From: Elymus sibiricus
Taxonomy: Eukaryota > Streptophyta > Magnoliopsida > Poales > Poaceae
Direction of reading: 5' to 3'
DNA length: 64,000 nt
Assembly (NCBI GenBank): GCA_039707655.1
Contig: CM077672.1
Span: 353,692,031-353,756,030, forward strand
A program made the position numbers and the translations under genes. Numbering within the stretch: position 1 is the first letter of the stretch; each line of letters starts with the position of its first letter. Under the pieces are notes generated by a model, which was given only the letters and a program-made list of their open reading frames with translations, was not told the DNA's origin and searched no databases. Below are positions 1 to 11,992 of the stretch, in pieces.

Positions 1-537
1 CAAAACAGTTTCGGAAACGGAGCTCCGAGCAAAGAGATCGAAAATATCAGGTTTGGGAGCAAGAACACGAGAGAGAGAGAGCTACCAGGAATTTTTGCTA
101 GAGGTAAGAGACGAAGTGAGCTGAAGGAATAAGTGAGGGGGTCCCTGTGGGGCCCACAAGCCACCATGGCGCGCCCAGGGGGTGGGCGTACCCTGGTGCC
201 TCGTGGGCACCTGGGGCATCCCCCTGGGATGTTTTCAGTGCTAAAAATTCTTAAATATTCTATAAAAATTCATGTAAAAATTTCAAATCATTTTGAGCAC
301 TTTCATTTTTGGGCACCTTTTTATTGCACGGATAATTCAGAAAACAGGATAATCATGGCATTTTATTGCATTTAACTAAAAATAACAGAAAACAAAAAGT
401 GGGTACAGAAGGTTGTGCTTACTAAATTCATCGACAACATGCCCCTCAAAAAGAATCCATTAATAAGGCTGATCAAGTCTTATTAACAAACCATTTCCGA
501 GTAACATGAAACCGAAGAATCTTCATAAAACACTAGG

Positions 538-1005
538 TTACCTCGGGATATGCATCTCCCCAATTATAAGTGTTTCATATTTCTTTTTGACAGTAGGAAG
601 AGGGAGTTGAAAACTTCCAATAGTAATTGTCGGAGTCTTTTCAATAACATGAATACCGTTTACTTGAAATTGTTTCTTCGGAAAGTGCACCGTATGTTCA
701 TTACCATTAATATGAAAAGTGACCTTGCTTTTGTTGCAATCAATAACAGCCCCTGCAGTATTCAAAAAGGGTCTACCAAGGATAATCGACATGTTGTCGT
801 CCTCGGGCATATCAAGTATAACAAAGTCTGTTAAGATAGTAACATTTGCAACTACAACGGGCACATCCTCACAAACACCGATAGGTATGGCCGTTGATTT
901 GTCAGCCATTTGCAATGATATTTCAGTGGGAGTGAATTTATTCAAATCAAGTCTTTTATATAAAGAGAAGGGCATAACACTAACACCGGCTCCTAAATCA
1001 CACAA
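538..1005 (-). pseudogene. retropepsin-like aspartic protease fragment of the gypsy element
   Basis: The minus-strand frame begins MCDLGAGVSVMPFSLYKRL. The DLGAG motif matches the D-[ST/L]-G-A catalytic loop of plant gypsy proteases, and ILGRPFLNTAGAVID matches the second conserved ILGRPFL motif. The protease would cut the gag-pol polyprotein. The frame overlaps the end of gag (993-1005) in another register and ends at 538, before any reverse transcriptase. It is thus a protease domain cut off from the rest of pol. Confidence 0.75.
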
Positions 1006-3304
1006 AGCAGTTTTGACATAATTTCTTTAATGGAGCATGGTATAGTTGGTATTCCTGGATCTCCTAGTTTCTTAGGTACTCCATCCTTAAAAGAATAGTT
1101 TGCAACCATGGTGGAAATTTTAGCTTCAGGTATTTTTCTTTTATTAGTGACAATATCTTTCATGTATTTAGCATATGGGGCCATCTTTAAAATATCAGTC
1201 AAACGAGTACGCAAAAAGACTGGCCTAAGCATTTTAGCAAAGCGTTCAAATTCTTTCTCATCCTTATTCTTAGATGGTTTAGGAGAAAAGGGCATGGGTT
1301 TTTGAACCCATGGTTCTCTTTCTTTACCATGTTTTCTAGCAACGAAGTCTCTCCTATCGTAACGTTTATTTTTAGAAGGTGGGTTATCAAGATCAACCGT
1401 AGGTTCTATTTCAGCATCATTATCAGGTTCTTTAACATTATCTGGTTGAGCATCCACATGAGCATCATCATTATCATTATCATTATCACTAGCTGAATGT
1501 TCATTACCAGATTGTGTTTCAGCATCGGAAATAGAAACATCATTATTATCCTCAGAGGGTTTTTCTACCTCACGTTCACTAGAAGTATGCAAAGTCCTAT
1601 CATTTTTATTTTTATTTTTATTTTTGGATGGACTAGGTGCATCAACATTAATTCTTTGAGAGTCTTGTTCAATTCTTTTAGGGTGACCTTCAGGATAAAG
1701 TGGCTCCTGAGTCATTCTTCCTCCTCTAGTCATTACTCTAACAGCATGATCATTCATATTGTTATTCATTTCATTGAGCAATTTACTTTGAGATTTAGCA
1801 ACTTGTTCTAACTGGGTTTGAACCATAGATGCATGTTTACCTACACCTTTGACATCATTAGCAATTCTAAACAACAAGTCACTCAAGCGATCAATCATGT
1901 AGGCATTTTGTTTCAATTGTTTCATAACATTTGCATTGAAATGATCTTGCTTAATAATATAATTGTCAAATTCATACAAGCATTCACTAGGAGGTTTGTT
2001 ATAAGGAATATCACCTTCATCAAACTTTATAAAAGAATTTACCTCTACCACCTGTGGCGTTGTGTCAAGACCATGTATTTCTTCAATAGGTGGCAAATTC
2101 TTAACATCTTCAGCTTTAATACCTTTTTCCTTTTCTTTGCTTCTTGCATATCTTCAGGACTGAGAAATAAAATACCCCTCTTCTTCGGAGGGGTTTAGGC
2201 GGTGGTTCAGGAAGTGTCCAATCATTATCATTCTTCAATATATTATTCAATAGTTCCTCGGCTTGTTCAATAGTTCGTTCCCTGAAAACACAACCAGCAC
2301 AACTATCTAGGTAGTCCCTAGAAGCATCGGTTAGTCCATTATAGAAGATATCAAGTATTTCATTTTTCTTAAGAGGATGATCAGGCAAAGCATTAAGTAA
2401 TTGGAGAAGCCTCCCCCAAGCTTGAGGGAGATTATCTTCTTCAATTTGCACAAAGTTAAATATTTCCTGTAAGGCAGCTTGTTTCTTATGAGCAGGAAAA
2501 TATTTTTCAGAGAAGTAATAAATCATATCCTGGGGACTACGCACACAACCAGGAGCAAGAGTATTATACCATATCTTAGCATCACCCTTTAACGAGAAAG
2601 GAAATAACTTAAGAATATATTAATAGCGAATTTTTTTCCTCATGAGCGAATAGGGTGGCTATATCATTTAATTTAGTGAGATGTGCCACAACGGTTTCAA
2701 TTTCATAGCCATGGAAAGGATCAGATTCAACCAAAGTAATTAACTCAGGATCGACAAAGAATTCATAATCCTTATCAGTAATAAAGATAGGTGAAGTAGC
2801 AAACTTAAGATCATATTTCATTCTAGCATTCAAAGATTTTTCTTTCAGCTTGCATAGTAATTTCTTAAGATCATCTCTATCCTTACAAGAAAGAAAATCC
2901 CTAGCTACCTCTCCATCCATAACATAACCCTCAGGTATCTTAGGCAATTCATATCTAGGAAAGCTAGGTTGAATAGGTGTTTCATAATTTTCAGTTTCAA
3001 TAATTTCATCAGTTTCAGCAGTCTCAAATTCTTTAGCTTTAGCAAGTTGTTCATCAAGAAATTCACCTAGTGGCACAGTATCATCAAGCAAAGTACTAGC
3101 ATCATCAATAGCATCGTTCATAGCAGAAGTAGCATCATCAATTACTTGCGACATATCAGAATTAATAGCAGGTGGTGGTGTTGCAAGCTTACTCAAAACA
3201 GAAGGTGAATCAAGTGCAGAGCTAGATAACAGTTCCTTACCTCCCCTCGTCTTAGAGGGAACGATCTTGGTTCTTTCATCCTTAAGATTCTTCATAGTGA
3301 TCAA
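993..3304 (-). pseudogene. gypsy gag polyprotein, broken into three frames
   Basis: Three minus-strand open stretches follow each other: 3304-2609 (N-terminal, acidic), 2544-2116 (the retrotransposon gag domain, with residues such as FSEKYFPAHK and LPDHPLKKNEILDIFYNGL) and 2096-993 (C-terminal, with an N/D/K-rich linker and an ARKHGKEREPWVQKP stretch). Gag forms the particle that packages element RNA. The breaks between the stretches are stops or frameshifts, so no full gag can be made. Joining them into one former gene is inferred from their order, shared strand and family resemblance. Confidence 0.75.
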
Positions 3305-3363
3305 CAGATATAAATCCCAAGTGACTCAGCAAATAAAGCTATGCTCCACGGCAACGGCGCCAG

Positions 3364-3969
3364 AAAAAGGTCTTGATAACCCACAAGTATAGGGGATCGC
3401 AATAGTTTTCGAGGGTAGAGTATTCAATCCAAATTTATTGATTCGACACAAGGGGAGCCAAAGAATATTTGCAAGTATTAGCAGTTGAGTTGTCAATTCA
3501 ACCACACCTGGAGACTAAATATCTGCAGCAGAGTGATCAGTAGCATAGTAGTATGGTAGTTTGATAGCAATAGCAATAATAGTAACGGTAACAGTAACGG
3601 TAGCAGCAATAGTTTTGTAATAATTGTGACAGTAGTAGCAACAGTAGTAACTTAGCAAAGAACAATATGTGAAAAGCTCGTAGGCATTGGATCGGTGATT
3701 ATGTTGGATAACATTCATCATGTAACAGTCATAACCTACCTATACAATATTTGATCCTTGCAAGTAACGAGTTCAAGGGGATTGACAACCCTCTTGCCCG
3801 CGTTGGGTGCAAGTATTTGCTTTTGTGTGTGCAGGTGTTGTTCACTAGGGTTTGCGTGATTCTCCTTTTGGTTCGATAAACCTTGGTTCTCACTGAGGGA
3901 AATAATTATCTCTACTGTACTGCTTCACCCTTCCTCTTCGGGGAAAATCCCAACGCAGCTCACAAGTAG
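3364..3969 (-). repeat. LTR of the minus-strand gypsy element and a second truncated LTR piece
   Basis: The sequence next to the primer-binding region (from 3364 upward) should be the element's 5' LTR read on the minus strand. It contains a short AT-rich microsatellite-like stretch around 3540-3660 (repeats of TAACGG and AGCAAT). From roughly 3740 to 3969 the sequence changes to plus-strand LTR-like text (TTGGTTCTCACTGAGGGAAATA and a TCTTCGGGGAAAA stretch), common in Triticeae LTRs. The exact junction between the two could not be placed. Confidence 0.5.
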
Positions 3970-6432
3970 CACCGTCGCAATGGCACACTTGATGTATACC
4001 ATGAGCTGAATTCTCTTCGCGCCTAACTTCTCCATTGCAGGAATCCCAACTCTATTTTCAAGTATATTTATGTTATTTACTTTCAAGTGTTTTTACCGTT
4101 GTTACTACAAACCTACAATTCTTACCACTCCGATTTATTTGTCCACCAAGAAAGTAACAATATTTGCAGAATCACAGACAATTATTTCACATAAGAACTG
4201 TGACACCTTGTGTGCGATAGAAGCGCTAATATAAATACTCTCCTCTGCTCTTCATTGGGACGATAACTAATTAGGATACTTCCACGAAAGTGCTACATAA
4301 CCCTCAAGCATTTTCTTGCGCCGTTGCCGGGGAGCTAAGTGCAGAGTATTTGTTTCGTAACTGTTTTTCCAAGTATTGTTATTGTAGATGCTACTTGTAG
4401 GTGACAGGGGCTCTACTCGTTTTGGAAGAACTTATTTGCCAGATTATATTACCCGTTTTCCTCAGGAGCGATGCTACTTGTGATAGGCGTTGTGATTTCC
4501 TCAAAAAGAAAGGGTGATGTAGTATAGTAGCAGATAGTATTTCCCTCAGTTAAGAAACAAGGTTTATCGAACCAGTAGGAGACACCACACAAACACTGTA
4601 AGCAGTACCTGCACACACACAAAGCCTAGGAGGTACTTGTGGGTGTGAATGAAAATTTTGAGTTCTTTGTTTTCTTCTCTTCTGAAACTCCCTAGTTACA
4701 TTTGTTTTATAAAGACTCCGAAAGAAAATCCATTCTATTGAGAGAAGCACTTTTGCTAGCCTAGCACTTGGTTAATAATAAAATTTTGGTTCGAGAAATT
4801 ATAACTAGTGATAGCAGACTATACGTGGCTATGCAACGAGCTTAAGTGTAGCTATTCAAATGCAAATACTCTCTTAACTGAAATTGCAGGATAAGTGAGG
4901 GATGGATATATCATATCTTCCCGAGCCGGTAAAACTTCTTTCCACTAATGTCAAGCTCCCTTGCATTCTCTTGATTTCTATTTGCTTGAGGACGAGCAAG
5001 TTTTAAGCTTGGGGGAGTTGATGGCTCGAGGATTTGTGATTATTTTTGAGTGATTCTTATATGGTTTTCACCGGATTCTTGCCACTTCTCAGTTATTCCT
5101 AACGCTAACCCTTCAAAAGAGAAGAAAATCCATTTCTCCATTGTTTCGCAGGAATATCAATTATGGAAGGAAACCAAAGGGGATTGCTACAAATCAAGTC
5201 AAATGGAGCAACTTCCATGTGGAGGGTCAAGCCACCAGGCGCAACAGAGCAAAAGACAGCCTTCCATGCGAGCGCGTCCGCTCGCATGGGCGGTCGTATG
5301 AAGTGCTAGCAGCTCCACCACGTCTATACAAGACACTTACGTGAAGGGACCTAGGGGAGAAGAGAACCCTAGCCGCCGCCACCACGTCCAGAATAAAGAA
5401 GGGAGAGATCCGAAGAACCTTCGGGGATCTTCTTAGTTTTGGTCCTTTCATCTCCATCATCATTTCATCGTTCACTATTGTAAGAGGAACTCCAAGTTGT
5501 GAGAACAAGTTGTAAACTCTATTCCTACTCATTTGGAGATCGAAACTATTTGGATCATTCATTTCGTCTTATTGTGGATCTTCACGGTATTATCGATATG
5601 ATCTTTGTTGGTTTATTCTCCGAGATGATGGGTTATTTCTTTATGATGCGTGAGTAATTCCCCCTAGGCGTGGGAGATGTAGGTGAGTGGTAAGATTCAT
5701 TTGTGCCTAATCTATATGTCGTCATTTGTGGTTGTAGTCTTATGATCTGTCTAGTAAGTTGTTATACTATGGTGAACTCTATGCGTGTTGTCCAACTTAA
5801 GAGCCCAGGCAACATGATCTCAAGAACTACACGGGTAACACATATTGTTTAGGAAATCTGCGACCTCTGACGTGACAGGTGGACATAAATATGAAGACCG
5901 AAGACAATATGAGATAACAGTGATTCATTCAACTTAATGCTTGTTTCCGGTCCGACGACCTTAATTGTGGAGACAACCACGCCGGCGAGGCAGGACCATA
6001 GAATAGAATGTAATCCCATGAGGAGCAGTTCCACGACCTTAGGGTGATCCGCCTATAGAACAAACATATCAAATACTACGAACATGATACAAGATAACTG
6101 GTATTACCGTCGCACTGGCACACTTGATGTATACCATGAGCTGAATTCTCTTCGGGCCTAACTTCTCCATTGCAGGAAACACAACTCTATTTTCAAGTCT
6201 ATTTATGTCATTTACTTTCAAGTGTTTTTACCATTGTTACTACAAACCTATCATTCCTATCACTCTGGTTTATTTGTCCACCAGGACAGTAACAATATTT
6301 GCAGAATCACAGGCAGTTACTTCACATAAGAATCGTGACACCTTGTGTGAGACAGAAGTGCTAATATAAATACTCTCTTCTGCTCTTCGTTTGGACGATA
6401 ACTAATTGGGATACTTCCACGAAAGTGCTACA
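3970..6432 (+). mobile_element. Short non-autonomous gypsy-type LTR element, 5' LTR truncated
   Basis: A direct repeat links 3970-4297 to 6106-6432; both copies read ACCGTCGCA..TGGCACACTTGATG and end in GAAAGTGCTACA. Between the LTRs are a primer-binding-like GCGCCGTTGCCGGGGA (4319-4334) and a polypurine tract AAGCTTGGGGGAG (about 5005-5017). The internal region is only about 0.7 kb and has no gag or pol. The 3' LTR spans about 5019-6432 (1.4 kb). The 5' LTR keeps only its last 330 bp, cut off at 3970 by neighbouring LTR sequence. Inside the internal region, 4450-4640 holds a piece of another LTR in reverse orientation. Confidence 0.75.
5019..6432 (+). repeat. 3' LTR of the short gypsy-type element
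   Basis: It starts with TGATGGCTCGAGG directly after the polypurine tract and ends with GTGCTACA, giving the expected TG..CA ends. Its last 327 bp pair with 3970-4297. Open frames inside it (around 5050-5560) have no recognisable protein and are not taken as genes. Confidence 0.7.
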
Positions 6433-6675
6433 TAATCTTGTGTGTCTTGCAGGCCATCAATACACCAAAAATTGTATGTTGAGCTATAATTCCAGTACTA
6501 CATGTGTTCCTCAGCAATTCCTTTTCGACTTCAGTATTCACCCTTCTATTGAAAATTACTAGAGTCCTGACCATGAAGCAGCAATGATGTATCTCAACCT
6601 TACAACTTCAGTCCTTTGGACACTCTTGTTATTTGTGTAAGAAGCACCTGGCTTTTCTTTTGTGGTACATATAGC
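6433..6675. other. Unassigned interval
   Basis: AT-rich sequence after the 3' LTR. No gene, RNA or clear repeat boundary was recognised. Confidence 0.4.
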
Positions 6676-6849
6676 CAGTGGAGGACCTAGAAATAAAATA
6701 GAAGGTGTGCACACTTTTAAAAAATTGAGACTATTTCAATTAGCTTGCATGGGCCTTAAAAATCAGCTAATTTTTACATGGTGAAAAATGTTTTCCAAAA
6801 ATCTGGGTGTGCCATGGCACACCTGGCACACCCCCTGGGTACGCCACTG
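6676..6849. mobile_element. hAT-like MITE, about 174 bp
   Basis: The left end reads CAGTGGAGGACC and the right end, reversed, reads CAGTGGCGTACC. These match the CAGTGGCGGA-type inverted ends common among grass hAT MITEs. The flanking 8-mers CATATAGC (6668-6675) and CATCTGAC (6850-6857) agree at five of eight positions and could be a decayed target duplication. No coding capacity. Confidence 0.55.
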
Positions 6850-8747
6850 CATCTGACAACATTGCTGCTTTCAATTCTACAAGTGATGCCACAGGCTACT
6901 ATGCAAGCTGTGGAGGCTATGTAGTTGCCATATTAGTTGTCGCTGAGGTTGCGTTCAGTCCATATTTTTTATTCAGGTTCCGTTCAGAAATGAAGTACTC
7001 CAAATTTACATTCAACCATCTGAGTTTTATAGTGTGTATAGCGAGATCACTTAATTTGTTCTAGGGTCATTGTTGAACATGTCTATGGAATAAGATCATG
7101 AAAATGTGCACGGATTATGAAATTGTTCTTTTTTTTGTGAAGTGAATTTTTGTTGTCTATCGAAAATAAATGTTTGCTGACTGTCGAGTCTTGTCTAGAT
7201 TTACCTTGCTTCAACATGTTGTATTGTGTGATGTGAATTTATAAAGTAGAATTGGTAGTTAAAATTATTTTGCAGTAGTTCTAACTCTATAACCATGGAA
7301 AAATATTATATTTTTAAAAATTTACTACAAGAAATTTATAGTTGCAGTTAAAATTGTGCAATGAAGTGGGTGATGGCGGACGCAAGCAATGGAGAAGGAG
7401 AATGATGCATTGTATAGTTGGGGACTACTATACATAATTTGTTTATCTACAACATCTGACAACATGGAGTACAGCATGTAACATTGTATAGATAAATTTG
7501 TTTATCTACAGCATGTTCATCTTCCCACGGTGATCTTTTTTTGCGGGAAATTCCCACGATTATCTTGATAGTAATTGAAAATTCGTTCTCTTTATCTTCA
7601 GAAGATGTTCATTTTTCTTTGATATGAGAAATTCATTGGTTGATACCCAGGTGCAAAGTACGAGATGTATGGTTATACATGCAGCTATATACACAGGTGG
7701 GTTTCATGATTATTTTGGCCGTGTAGCATGTCAGAATATTATTTTTTATTCATCCGGAATTTAGTATCTAGAGTGTCGCATAAAATTGAATAAACATTCT
7801 GTATTGACAAAAAAATATTCTCTACTAAAATTTCATAGGAAGGATGAGCTTAAGGGAGCAAAAAGAACAACAAGAAAGAAGACAACTCAGGATAATAATT
7901 TACTTAAGATGGGACCGTTACTTAAGTCAATTTGAAGGAGCCAAGAAGCTTTACCCATCTATTATGGCTTCACGCATTTACGAGCTTCTGTAAAGCGAGT
8001 ACTGTCAATCCTTGCTTTTCTATTGGGATCAGCCTACCATGAACTCACCTTGATTTATTTTAGTAGCTCCATGCGACACTAGCTCAGGGATTTTGCTACA
8101 CTTACGGACTTCATCTTACGGATTAGAAGCTACAGGCTGACATGGCATCGGTTGATTAGGAATCAGGAGGACCCACGGCTGAAAGCACGGAAAGGAGGGA
8201 GATTGGTGGGGGGGACACGTACTCCCGTAAGCCGCTTCCGTGAGATTCTGTCCGTAACTTTAGGATTTTCGCAGCTCAGAGACAGCAACATCAAGCTCTT
8301 GGGGACATGGATGGTGGAGAGGCGAATAGGCTGATCTTTTTTTTATAACTCAAGACCTTGCAACAGTAGGGAGTTGAAAAAAACTTGTATGTTTGGCGCA
8401 ACGAAAAACATATCGTAGTAACCAAGTCAACATGAAAATTTAGTAAACAATGCCCTTGATCTAGAGAACATGATTGATGTTAAACTAGAATATGTATCCC
8501 CATAGCAACGGGCAATTAACGTACTGACGTGGCCGTGGAGATGCAACATGGGGAGAGGGAGTTCGAAACAATTACGGTTAAGACTTGAACAAATACGAAA
8601 TAAAACTAGCATTTAATTTGTGAAGCACAAAACCTAATATACTAGGCTCAACTATGTGCACCAACAACTTATACTAAGCAAGCTAAACAAGTATGTGATA
8701 GCAAAATATATAACATGAATCACTATGGCTACCACAAATTAAGTGCA
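6850..8747. other. Gene-free interval
   Basis: About 1.9 kb of AT-rich sequence. Open frames are short and without recognisable domains. Nothing further could be identified. Confidence 0.4.
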
Positions 8748-8750
8748 TAA

Positions 8751-10152
8751 GGGCATCTCCAACGGCGACCCGCAAATTTCCTCCTGCATCTGTCCGCGGA
8801 CAGGGGGGGACCAGTCCGCGGACACGGATACGGGAGGACGCCATCCAACCGTAGCTGCATACATCCGGCCTCCCTCTTTTTTTTTAAGTCCGCACGATCA
8901 TATAGTCTTCGGTAGGCGCAGTCTTGATCACACCCAGGCGTGTAACTTCCGGAGTCCATCCGAATGAGAATGAGGGCCCCCAGGCCCAGGCCCAGGCCGA
9001 GGACTATGGGCCGACTAGGTTTGCACCCCTAGTCCAGGACACCGTCACTGCACGATCATATAAACACATACATAGATTGCAGACGTTCAAATAGCCGCAT
9101 GCAGCACTAGTTCAAATTTTAAAAAGTTCAAATATTACATCTCAACATTGTTGTCCCCTTTAACCGCCCACTGATGCTCAATCAGATCCTCCGTCAGCTG
9201 CTCGTAAGTTGGTCGATGCCAAATTTATTGATGCATTTGAATAAACTCTTCAAATGTGGCCGGATTCTGGTCTGGAAGCTGGATAGGATCACCCATGTTT
9301 TCAAATTCTAGAGCTGCGGCAGCATCGTCACCCTCATCCTCGATGATCATATTGTGCATGATCACACAAGACAGTCTTGCGCATCCGAAAACGCCGGCGA
9401 AAATGGTCAGCGAAGAGTGCATCTGGGGCAAAGTAGTCGGCCATCAGTGTCAAATGGCCGCGTGCCCTGTTGAGGTTGAGCACTCGATGACTCTTGATCG
9501 AGCACTTGAAATTAAGAACATGCTCCTCCGCACGCTCCGCGTCTTCAAGGACTGCCTGCATAATCGCCGTCTCATCCGAGTACTACTCCTTGTCGGACGA
9601 GCCGTCGGACGACTCAACATAGTGCTTGTATATGTACTCCAAATCGGAATCCATTGCTAGAAAGAATAAGAGAAAACTATTTTTAGCTCCGGCAATTCAT
9701 CGAACAGTTGCCGGGCATGGTGAGCATAGAACTAGTTCAAAGGTACCTAGCGGGCGGTCAGAGGAGAGGGGTTGAACGGCGACGGAGGAGAAGCGGGGTG
9801 TAGCCCGGCTGGAACGCTGGAGGTGATGGAGACGTAGAGTTCCGGCAGGGGTGTGGCGTGGCGGCCGGGGTGGTGGAGCGATGGCGAAGGCAAGACAGAA
9901 AGAAGGAAGGAGAGAAAATGGGGAAGATGGAGGCGCAGGGTCCGGGAAGGGTTTTGGGTGGGTCAGGAGTGTCGGAGTCCTACGTGTCTGGTGTCCGGAC
10001 TCCCGCAAACCTCCCCATGTTTGTCTCCGTTTTACGGGAGAAAACGCATCCGGACCGTCCCGCGGACCGATACAGGCCCGCGTTGGATGGCTTCCTCGGT
10101 TCGGACAGCGCGGTCCGGACGGATGCGGGCGGTTTGCGGGTCAAGTGCACTA
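8751..10152 (-). mobile_element. PIF/Harbinger element with one clear end
   Basis: The left end is TAA followed by GGGCATCTCCAACG (8748-8764), the standard grass PIF/Harbinger terminus beside its 3-bp target. The right end should mirror the subterminal CGACCCGCAAA. GCGGTTTGCGGGTC is present near 10129-10142, but the final GTTGGAGATGCCC is missing and replaced by AAGTGCACTAAG. The element holds transposase remnants on the minus strand (9225-9654) and a GC-rich part (9690-10150) with overlapping frames that look non-coding. Confidence 0.65.
9225..9654 (-). pseudogene. Harbinger DDE transposase, internally deleted remnant
   Basis: From the ATG at 9654-9652 the minus strand encodes a typical Harbinger transposase start (MDSDLEYIYKHY). 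An in-frame TAG follows, then the N-terminal part with ADYFAPDALFADHFRRRFRM. After RMRKTV the sequence jumps to the C-terminal part (CVIMHNMIIEDEGDD and NPATFEEFIQMH), which lies in another frame. The central region carrying most DDE catalytic residues is absent. A normal transposase of this family is around 400 residues; here only about 140 codons' worth remain. It cannot be functional. Confidence 0.75.
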
Positions 10153-10155
10153 AGT

Positions 10156-10720
10156 AAAGGGCTCGGGACAGGATGGTCCTTGTTTTTAGTTTGGTAGGAG
10201 GGATGAAGCAGGGATGGGATGAATGGCGCCATTCTTATAACGTCAGCTCGTCTTGTAGGCATTTCATCGAGCACCATGGTTGCGCTCTTTAGCTCGTCCC
10301 ACCCATGCAATGGCGAGGTCCTCCTGACGACCAAGGCGCGTGGATGGGGACGGAACAAGGTTGAACGCCGGCTCCTCCTCGTCCGGCGCCACCCTGCCTT
10401 GCCACACGTGCTCGACATGGCCGCTCGCTTCTCGCTGGGCCGCCCTATGGCCGCCCAGCCTCTGGCAAAGCAGCGCCGCGCCATGGCCGCCCAGCCTCTC
10501 ACCGAGGCCAAGCTGGCCATGCTGCGCCCTGCCCTCCGTCGAGGCGCGACGCGGGACCAGGCCATGAGTTGGTCCGGCCGAATTTCGGGGGCCAGCTCGT
10601 CCCGCATCTGAGTAGCATATTCCCTGCTCGCCATCTCGCCTCTGAATCAAACACCACGAAAAATGGAATGGGACCGTCCCGTCCGGGGACATCACTCAAA
10701 CCAAACACACCCCTAATGGG
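10156..10720. other. GC-rich interval, possibly TE-derived
   Basis: The right side ends in GGACATCACTCAAACCAAACACACCCCTAA. Read in reverse this is the TTAGGGGTGTGTTTGG end seen in many grass class II elements. The left side (10157-10200) has a loosely matching GGGACAGGATGGTCC. The overlapping frames on both strands (up to 200 codons) look like products of high GC and resemble no known protein. Confidence 0.3.
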
Positions 10721-10972
10721 CTGAGAATTGTGGACCAGTACGTCTGCTGTAGTGCTGTTGATCAGGCAACAGAAATTTCGATCTGTTATTGGAGGGATCT
10801 TTTTTTTAGCATAACAAGCAGCAGGCTAATCCAACTGATGAAAACATGCAGTAAACAGAACTAGTAAGCCACAGGGATGCTTTTATTTCTTACTTATAAT
10901 AAAAGTGAAATTGTAATTATCCATCAGGATCAGATTACAGCCGGACGGGCTGGTCGAGAGTCGAGACGACGA

Positions 10973-11992
10973 TCACTGCTTGCATGGTGGAAGTGGACTT
11001 CCACACAGCCCCTTGTTGTGCTGGAAGCAGGACTGATCAAACCAGGCCATGTTGCCACCGGCGGGCACTACTCCGGTGAGGCGATTGTAGCTGACGTTTA
11101 AATAATTCAGCATCAGGTCGACCACCATTTCCGGGATGACGCCGTAGATGTCGTTGTGGCTCAACTCCAAACTGTTGAGGTCCTCGGGCAGCTGCACGGC
11201 GGAGAGGTTAAAGCTGAAGGCATTGTGCGACAGGTCCAGGTTCAGCAGCGGCTTGTTGGCGCCCAACAGGAACGAGGCATCGCCCTTGAAACCGTTATAC
11301 GACAGGTCGATGGTCCAGAAATTCACGGCGGCGAACTCGGCCGGGACGCCGCCGGTGAGCTTGTTGTGGGAGAGGTAGAGGTATGCGTCGGAGGCCTTGC
11401 TGAGGAGTAGAGGTGGTATTGTGCCCGTGAGGCGGTTGTGGCCGAGGTCGAGGAAGTAGAGGTTGGGCATGTCCCCGAGCGACGCCGGGATTGGGCCCGT
11501 GAGCTTGTTGGAGGAGAGGCTGAGGTAGCCGAGCGCCGTGATCTCGGACAGGAACGACGGCACCGGGCCGGAGATGCCCGTGGAGATGATGTCGAGCAAG
11601 GCGAGGGTGGCGTTGAGGCGGGTGAGGTCGTGCGGGATGGTGCCCTTCACGCCGGGCACGTTGTTCAGCACGAGCTGCTGCAGCGCGGTGAGCCGGGCGA
11701 TGGTAGCGCCGGGCAATGGGCCGGCGAGGCTGGCATCGTTCACCAAGGACACGGCGACAACGCGGCGCGCGGAGCCGTCACAGGAGACGTTGGCCCACTC
11801 GCAGCACGGGGTGTCGGGCGTCCATGAGCTGAAGTAGGAGGCGTTGCCGAAGGCGGATTTGATGGCCAGCAGCGCCGCCTTGTCGCCGGAGTGGCATTCG
11901 TTCTTGGTGCGTGCTGCCGCAGCCGCCGCTGCGGCGAGGAGCACCACGACGACCACGGTGGCGCAGTGCTCGACGAGTGATGGGGCGCGCAT
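10973..11992 (-). CDS. Polygalacturonase-inhibiting protein (PGIP), intact, single exon
   Basis: The 339-residue protein starts with a hydrophobic signal peptide (about residues 1-27), so it should be secreted to the cell wall. A plant LRR N-terminal cap follows (DKAALLAIKSAFGN, SSWTPDTPCCEWANVSC), then about ten extracellular-type LRRs of the LxxLxLxxNxLxGxIPxxL pattern (for example LGYLSLSSNKLTGPIP), and the Cys-rich end NKGLCGSPLPPCK. PGIPs bind fungal and insect polygalacturonases and slow pectin breakdown. Length, cysteine pairs and lack of introns fit the family (about 330-340 residues). No kinase or membrane segment follows, which argues against an LRR receptor kinase. Whether it inhibits any enzyme cannot be read from sequence. 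Confidence 0.9.
   Translation of the reverse strand: MRAPSLVEHCATVVVVVLLAAAAAAAARTKNECHSGDKAALLAIKSAFGNASYFSSWTPDTPCCEWANVSCDGSARRVVAVSLVNDASLAGPLPGATIARLTALQQLVLNNVPGVKGTIPHDLTRLNATLALLDIISTGISGPVPSFLSEITALGYLSLSSNKLTGPIPASLGDMPNLYFLDLGHNRLTGTIPPLLLSKASDAYLYLSHNKLTGGVPAEFAAVNFWTIDLSYNGFKGDASFLLGANKPLLNLDLSHNAFSFNLSAVQLPEDLNSLELSHNDIYGVIPEMVVDLMLNYLNVSYNRLTGVVPAGGNMAWFDQSCFQHNKGLCGSPLPPCKQ

Larger units (their letters stand above)
1..3363 (-). mobile_element. Ty3/gypsy LTR retrotransposon, polymerase-less copy (internal region, minus strand)
   Basis: On the minus strand this reads from a primer-binding region (about 3346-3363, core GGCGCCGTTGCCG) through gag and protease into a non-coding 3' part (1-537). 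The non-coding part holds the GGGGCCCACAAGCCACC and GGCGCGCCCAGGGGG stretches typical of grass gypsy 3' regions. No reverse transcriptase, RNase H or integrase coding is visible: the protease frame ends at 538 and non-coding DNA follows at once. The copy is therefore non-autonomous here. Its distal LTR lies outside the window. Family names such as Sabrina, WHAM or Fatima were considered but cannot be assigned by eye. Confidence 0.8.

Noticed and set aside
10032..10708. Overlapping ORFs up to 200 codons on both strands
   Set aside because: High GC and no stable domain on either strand; no family resemblance.
11438..11837. Plus-strand ORFs of about 100-130 codons opposite PGIP
   Set aside because: Shadows of the GC-rich LRR gene on the minus strand.
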